DNA of 64,000 nt, taken from contig JACBWW010000046.1 in assembly GCA_020086605.1 (NCBI GenBank), forward strand, positions 2,595,934 through 2,659,933, written 5' to 3'. A model generated the notes under the pieces. The model was not told the DNA's origin. It saw nothing but the letters and a program-made list of their open reading frames with translations, and made no database searches. Position numbers and translations under genes: made by a program. Positions 60,701-64,000 of this stretch are shown piece after piece (position 1 is the stretch's first letter; each line of letters begins with the position of its first letter). The DNA is from Lanius collurio (taxonomy: Eukaryota > Chordata > Aves > Passeriformes > Laniidae).

Positions 60701-63700
60701 GAGCAATTCCTAGAGAAGTATTAACCCACATGTCTGTACAGCTTTGAAATGCCAACTCCACCTTCTTACGCATCACTAATTATTTTAATGCCTGCTTACT
60801 TCTCCTGACTCTTAAAACATGTAGAATATGATCAAGAGAGAACGTACACTCCAAGAGTAAGCTATGCACAGCCTCCACAGTTTAAAGGGGGATGTGCACC
60901 CTCCCAGTATTTCCACTGGTTCTTCCACACACTTTCCCACAACACTTTCATACAGCTGCCATTTGAAAACCATTGCATATTCCACCTTGAACAACACTGA
61001 GTCATGGACAGCTAATCACAGGTCCATGAAGAAAGTTGACCTCTCTAACATTTCTGAGTCATCAAAAGCACAAGTTCAGCAATTTCTGAAAAACCAAGAT
61101 CAAAGATTATAACTTTTAAGAAATAGGAGAGCTATGGGAATATGTTAAATTGACCACACAAATATGCTCAGTGTGTCATTTCATGCTCTTGCACTATTAG
61201 GCACTGAGAAAGACATGAGGCAGTGGGCACCCTACTGCCATGGAAAGCACAGACTACTGCTTTCTGTTCATCAAACTGGAGTTTCAAACATCTGGGTGAA
61301 GAAAGATGTTCACATTACACTTGGGAAGGTCAAGGAAATTTGACAAACACAGCTTTATTCCATATTACCCGTAATTCCAGAAACTGTGCATCATATAATG
61401 TACACTGACAGTCTGCAGCCTTGCATATTTAAATGTCCTACTATTTCTCAGTATTTACCAAAACCTCAGCTCAATGACAGGACTATGTGTTTCTTCAAAA
61501 ATATTCAATTACCCCAACCCACAATAAGACCACAGAAAGGAATTCATCTGGATTTCTAGACTAAATTAAGTTGAAATTAGCAGACAAATCAATAGCTGCG
61601 ACCATTCTCTTTAAGAACTCTCATTGCTCCTAAATGTCACAGTTGGCCTAAACATTACCACTGATACAGGAATTTGCTTTGAGATTATGCTAGAGGAATG
61701 GCATAAGAGTTTAGTGTTCTGTGCAATAATTGTTTTAATATTTAAGTTGATTAATACTGAAATAGTCTTTGCCTTGAATGATTATAAGAGGAAAAAAAAG
61801 TCACAACAAAAGAAGGAGGAAAAAAGTAGTAGGTATTAACTTTCCTGCTGTTTACTTGGGTATAATCCTTTCCTTCACAAAGTAAAAGACCCGTAATTGA
61901 AACACTCATCTCCTCTTCTCTCACTGTGCCCTGCATGGGCAGTAATCAGAGAGGTCAAGATTGGCTTAAATTCTCTCACATTTAGAAGACATCACAATTT
62001 GACTGTGTTAAGAAAGGCTGCTGGATATTTCACCACCCATCATTTATCTCAGCACAGAGAACTGGTCACTCCATGTAAGCCCAGCACTCCAACCACCAAG
62101 AGAAGGAACCCAAGGGAGTAAACTTGAATGACTTAACACTTTCTGAACACCAAGACAAATAATGAGATGGCTCCTCTACTGTACCTACTAATTGTTAAGT
62201 TTTAGAAGAACTCTTTCCCGTTCGACTCCTTGCAAGACCAGCAGTTCATAAAACAATTCACCATCTACCATCTGTTGTCACATATCATTACTCAGTGAAA
62301 ACTGCCCAGTAGAGAGATAAGAAAAACATCTCAATGAGCAGCTGGGTAAGATAAAGCCCTGAGCATGTGCAGACACAGAAAAGAAAAAGATACCCAAGTC
62401 CTTACTGCAGATTACCTTCTTCCAATCTGCCTCTGCCTAAGAGCTGGGAAATGCAGGCTACAGATTACCAGAATTTTTAGATTCCTTGTTGATGCTAAAA
62501 CCATCTACAAATGGTCTCTCAGCAGGTGCCCATCTCAGACATCCTGACCTCAGTACCACCCTTCCACAGACTAAAACACCTCGGGCAAAAGCCATCAGGC
62601 TTAGGAAATTCAGCCACAAAAAGAATGGCAGCTGGATGCTGTCCAGCACTCCCTCCATTGACTTATCACACACTATCAGCCTAAGTACAAAGCCTCTATT
62701 TTTATCTCTTCTTGTGGTGAGTATCTGGATCCAGCCAATCTTAAAGAAACAAAATTAAGTAGTCTAGGATTGTTTGCTCCTTAATTACCTCAGATCTCCC
62801 ACCCAAAGAAGAACAGTTCTGCTCAAAGCCCTCACTGGATTTAAATTCCTGATGGATTCCAGCACCTTTTAATCCAGTGAGAAATCCCAGGTTCATTTTA
62901 AGTCTCCTGTAATTCCTACAAAATATATTTCAGACCTTGTGTACCGAGATTATTTACACAACTATTCCAGCACAAATACTTTGTGCAAGACATCTTCAAA
63001 AAGGCAGTCTCATCCTTCCTTTTGAGAAGGATTTGGGGGGATAATGACAAAAATACACACAAATATAGATGTGATTTAATTCAACCCTATTGCTGGAAGG
63101 TACAGAAAGAAAGGCAGCCTCCCCATCCACAAAGTGTTTATGAAAACATTCCAGCAGCATTTTACGTCTGTGTCAGACAAATGGAAGAGGTGTCAGAACT
63201 TGCATCCTTTATGTAAAGCCATCCAAAAATAACAGAGAAAACCCAGATTATCTGCCCCAGTCACCACTTTAATTTTTCAAAATTCATTTGTGTGAGGTTT
63301 TTCATCTTTCTTAAATCCATGTGACATCCACCTAAGCACTAATAAAAAGATTATTTTGACACCATTGCTTTTGGCTTCTCCTGGGGGACACCTACCTTTG
63401 TACAAGTATTTCACACCTTCCTGGGGAAGTTAAACTCCTCAGATTGTATCAGTAAAGCTGTGTCAGACAGACACAGAGGCGAAAGCCTGGCACACAGGCA
63501 GGGAAGCTGAGGTTCCTTAATGAAGGAGGCAGATGTTGGAAGATGTCTTAGGGAGTGTGGAAGGTACTGGTTACCCACATACAGCATCCTATGAATCCAC
63601 ACACTCTCATGCATGAATACTCACACACATTTATAAAGGAATTCATCCATTCCCATAGAGGAATACCTGAAATTTCACTTAGTCTCTAGAATATACTTAT

Positions 63701-64000
63701 TTTATTGGTTAACTGCATTTTAATCATGTATAGAAAGTACAGCAATAACTGAGTAAAGAGAAAACAAGAACTAATACATTACCAAGCTCTCAGGGCTGGT
63801 ATGAGCTGGCTTGTTGTACCTTTCTCAGGAGTAATAACACACTGATAGTTTGGGCCCAATGTGGGAATGTGCCTTCAGCAGGAGGATCTGCTTATAAAGG
63901 CTTGACTTACAAAAAAAAACCCAGAATTTGTTCCTGGAATAGGAAAAGGAAACACAGCAAACTGAGCTGTAAGCTCTTGGTGTGGTCAAGGCATGAGTAT
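57738..64000. other. Non-coding sequence, no gene seen
   Basis: AT-rich unique DNA to the end of the window. A minus-strand donor-like site directly follows a pyrimidine run at about 58990 (TTTTCAG/GTGAAA), and an isolated minus-strand acceptor lies near 63096. Neither has a supported exon. Short ORFs up to 100 codons are unrecognised. No transposon was recognised. Confidence 0.55.

Noticed and set aside
1..64000. CRISPR arrays, tRNA, rRNA, bacterial operons or phage genes
   Set aside because: I looked for regularly spaced palindromic repeats, cloverleaf-type sequences and dense co-directional ORFs and saw none. The content is vertebrate nuclear DNA.

Overview
The window looks like ordinary non-coding nuclear DNA from a bird, probably a passerine. 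The evidence is four 5'-truncated CR1 LINE pieces with readable C-terminal reverse-transcriptase-ORF residues, a GC-rich segment that I recognise from memory as a passerine endogenous-retrovirus-associated repeat, a low overall repeat load, and AT-rich, CpG-poor background sequence. No bacterial, viral or organellar gene organisation is present. The open reading frames are short, scattered over both strands, often antisense to one another, and mostly unrelated to anything I recognise. I read the region as a gene desert or the inside of very long introns.

Layout. From 1 to 30 kb the sequence is mostly unique and AT-rich. It holds a TA/CA microsatellite at 0.76 kb, two candidate internal exons (1,680-1,826 and 10,632-10,757, both low confidence), an orphan 195-codon ORF at 11.4 kb, a CpG-retaining, possibly regulatory block at 14.2-14.6 kb, a G-run cluster at 15.15 kb, a T22/A-rich inverted pair at 20.6 kb and a PBX/MEIS-type site at 24.72 kb inside an enhancer-like AT-rich stretch. 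From 30 to 44 kb lies most of the recognisable transposon material: CR1 copies at 30.7-31.4, 35.0-35.3, 41.3 and 43.6-43.8 kb, the ERV-associated repeat at 36.75-37.18 kb, a MIR-type CORE-SINE at 40.3 kb, and an older CR1/L3-like LINE relic at about 42.7-43.0 kb. From 44 to 64 kb the sequence is again mostly unique, with another CpG-retaining conserved-looking stretch at 47.05-47.31 kb. A striking 0.83-kb minisatellite at 56.91-57.74 kb is stop-free in all three minus-strand frames.

No set of genes acts together here. The most useful observations are the minisatellite (which creates three false long ORFs), the MIR relic, the CpG-retaining regulatory candidates and the two exon candidates. I found no convincing novel system. 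Splice-site-based exon calls are at a level where one or two would be expected by chance in a window of this size, and their confidence is set accordingly.
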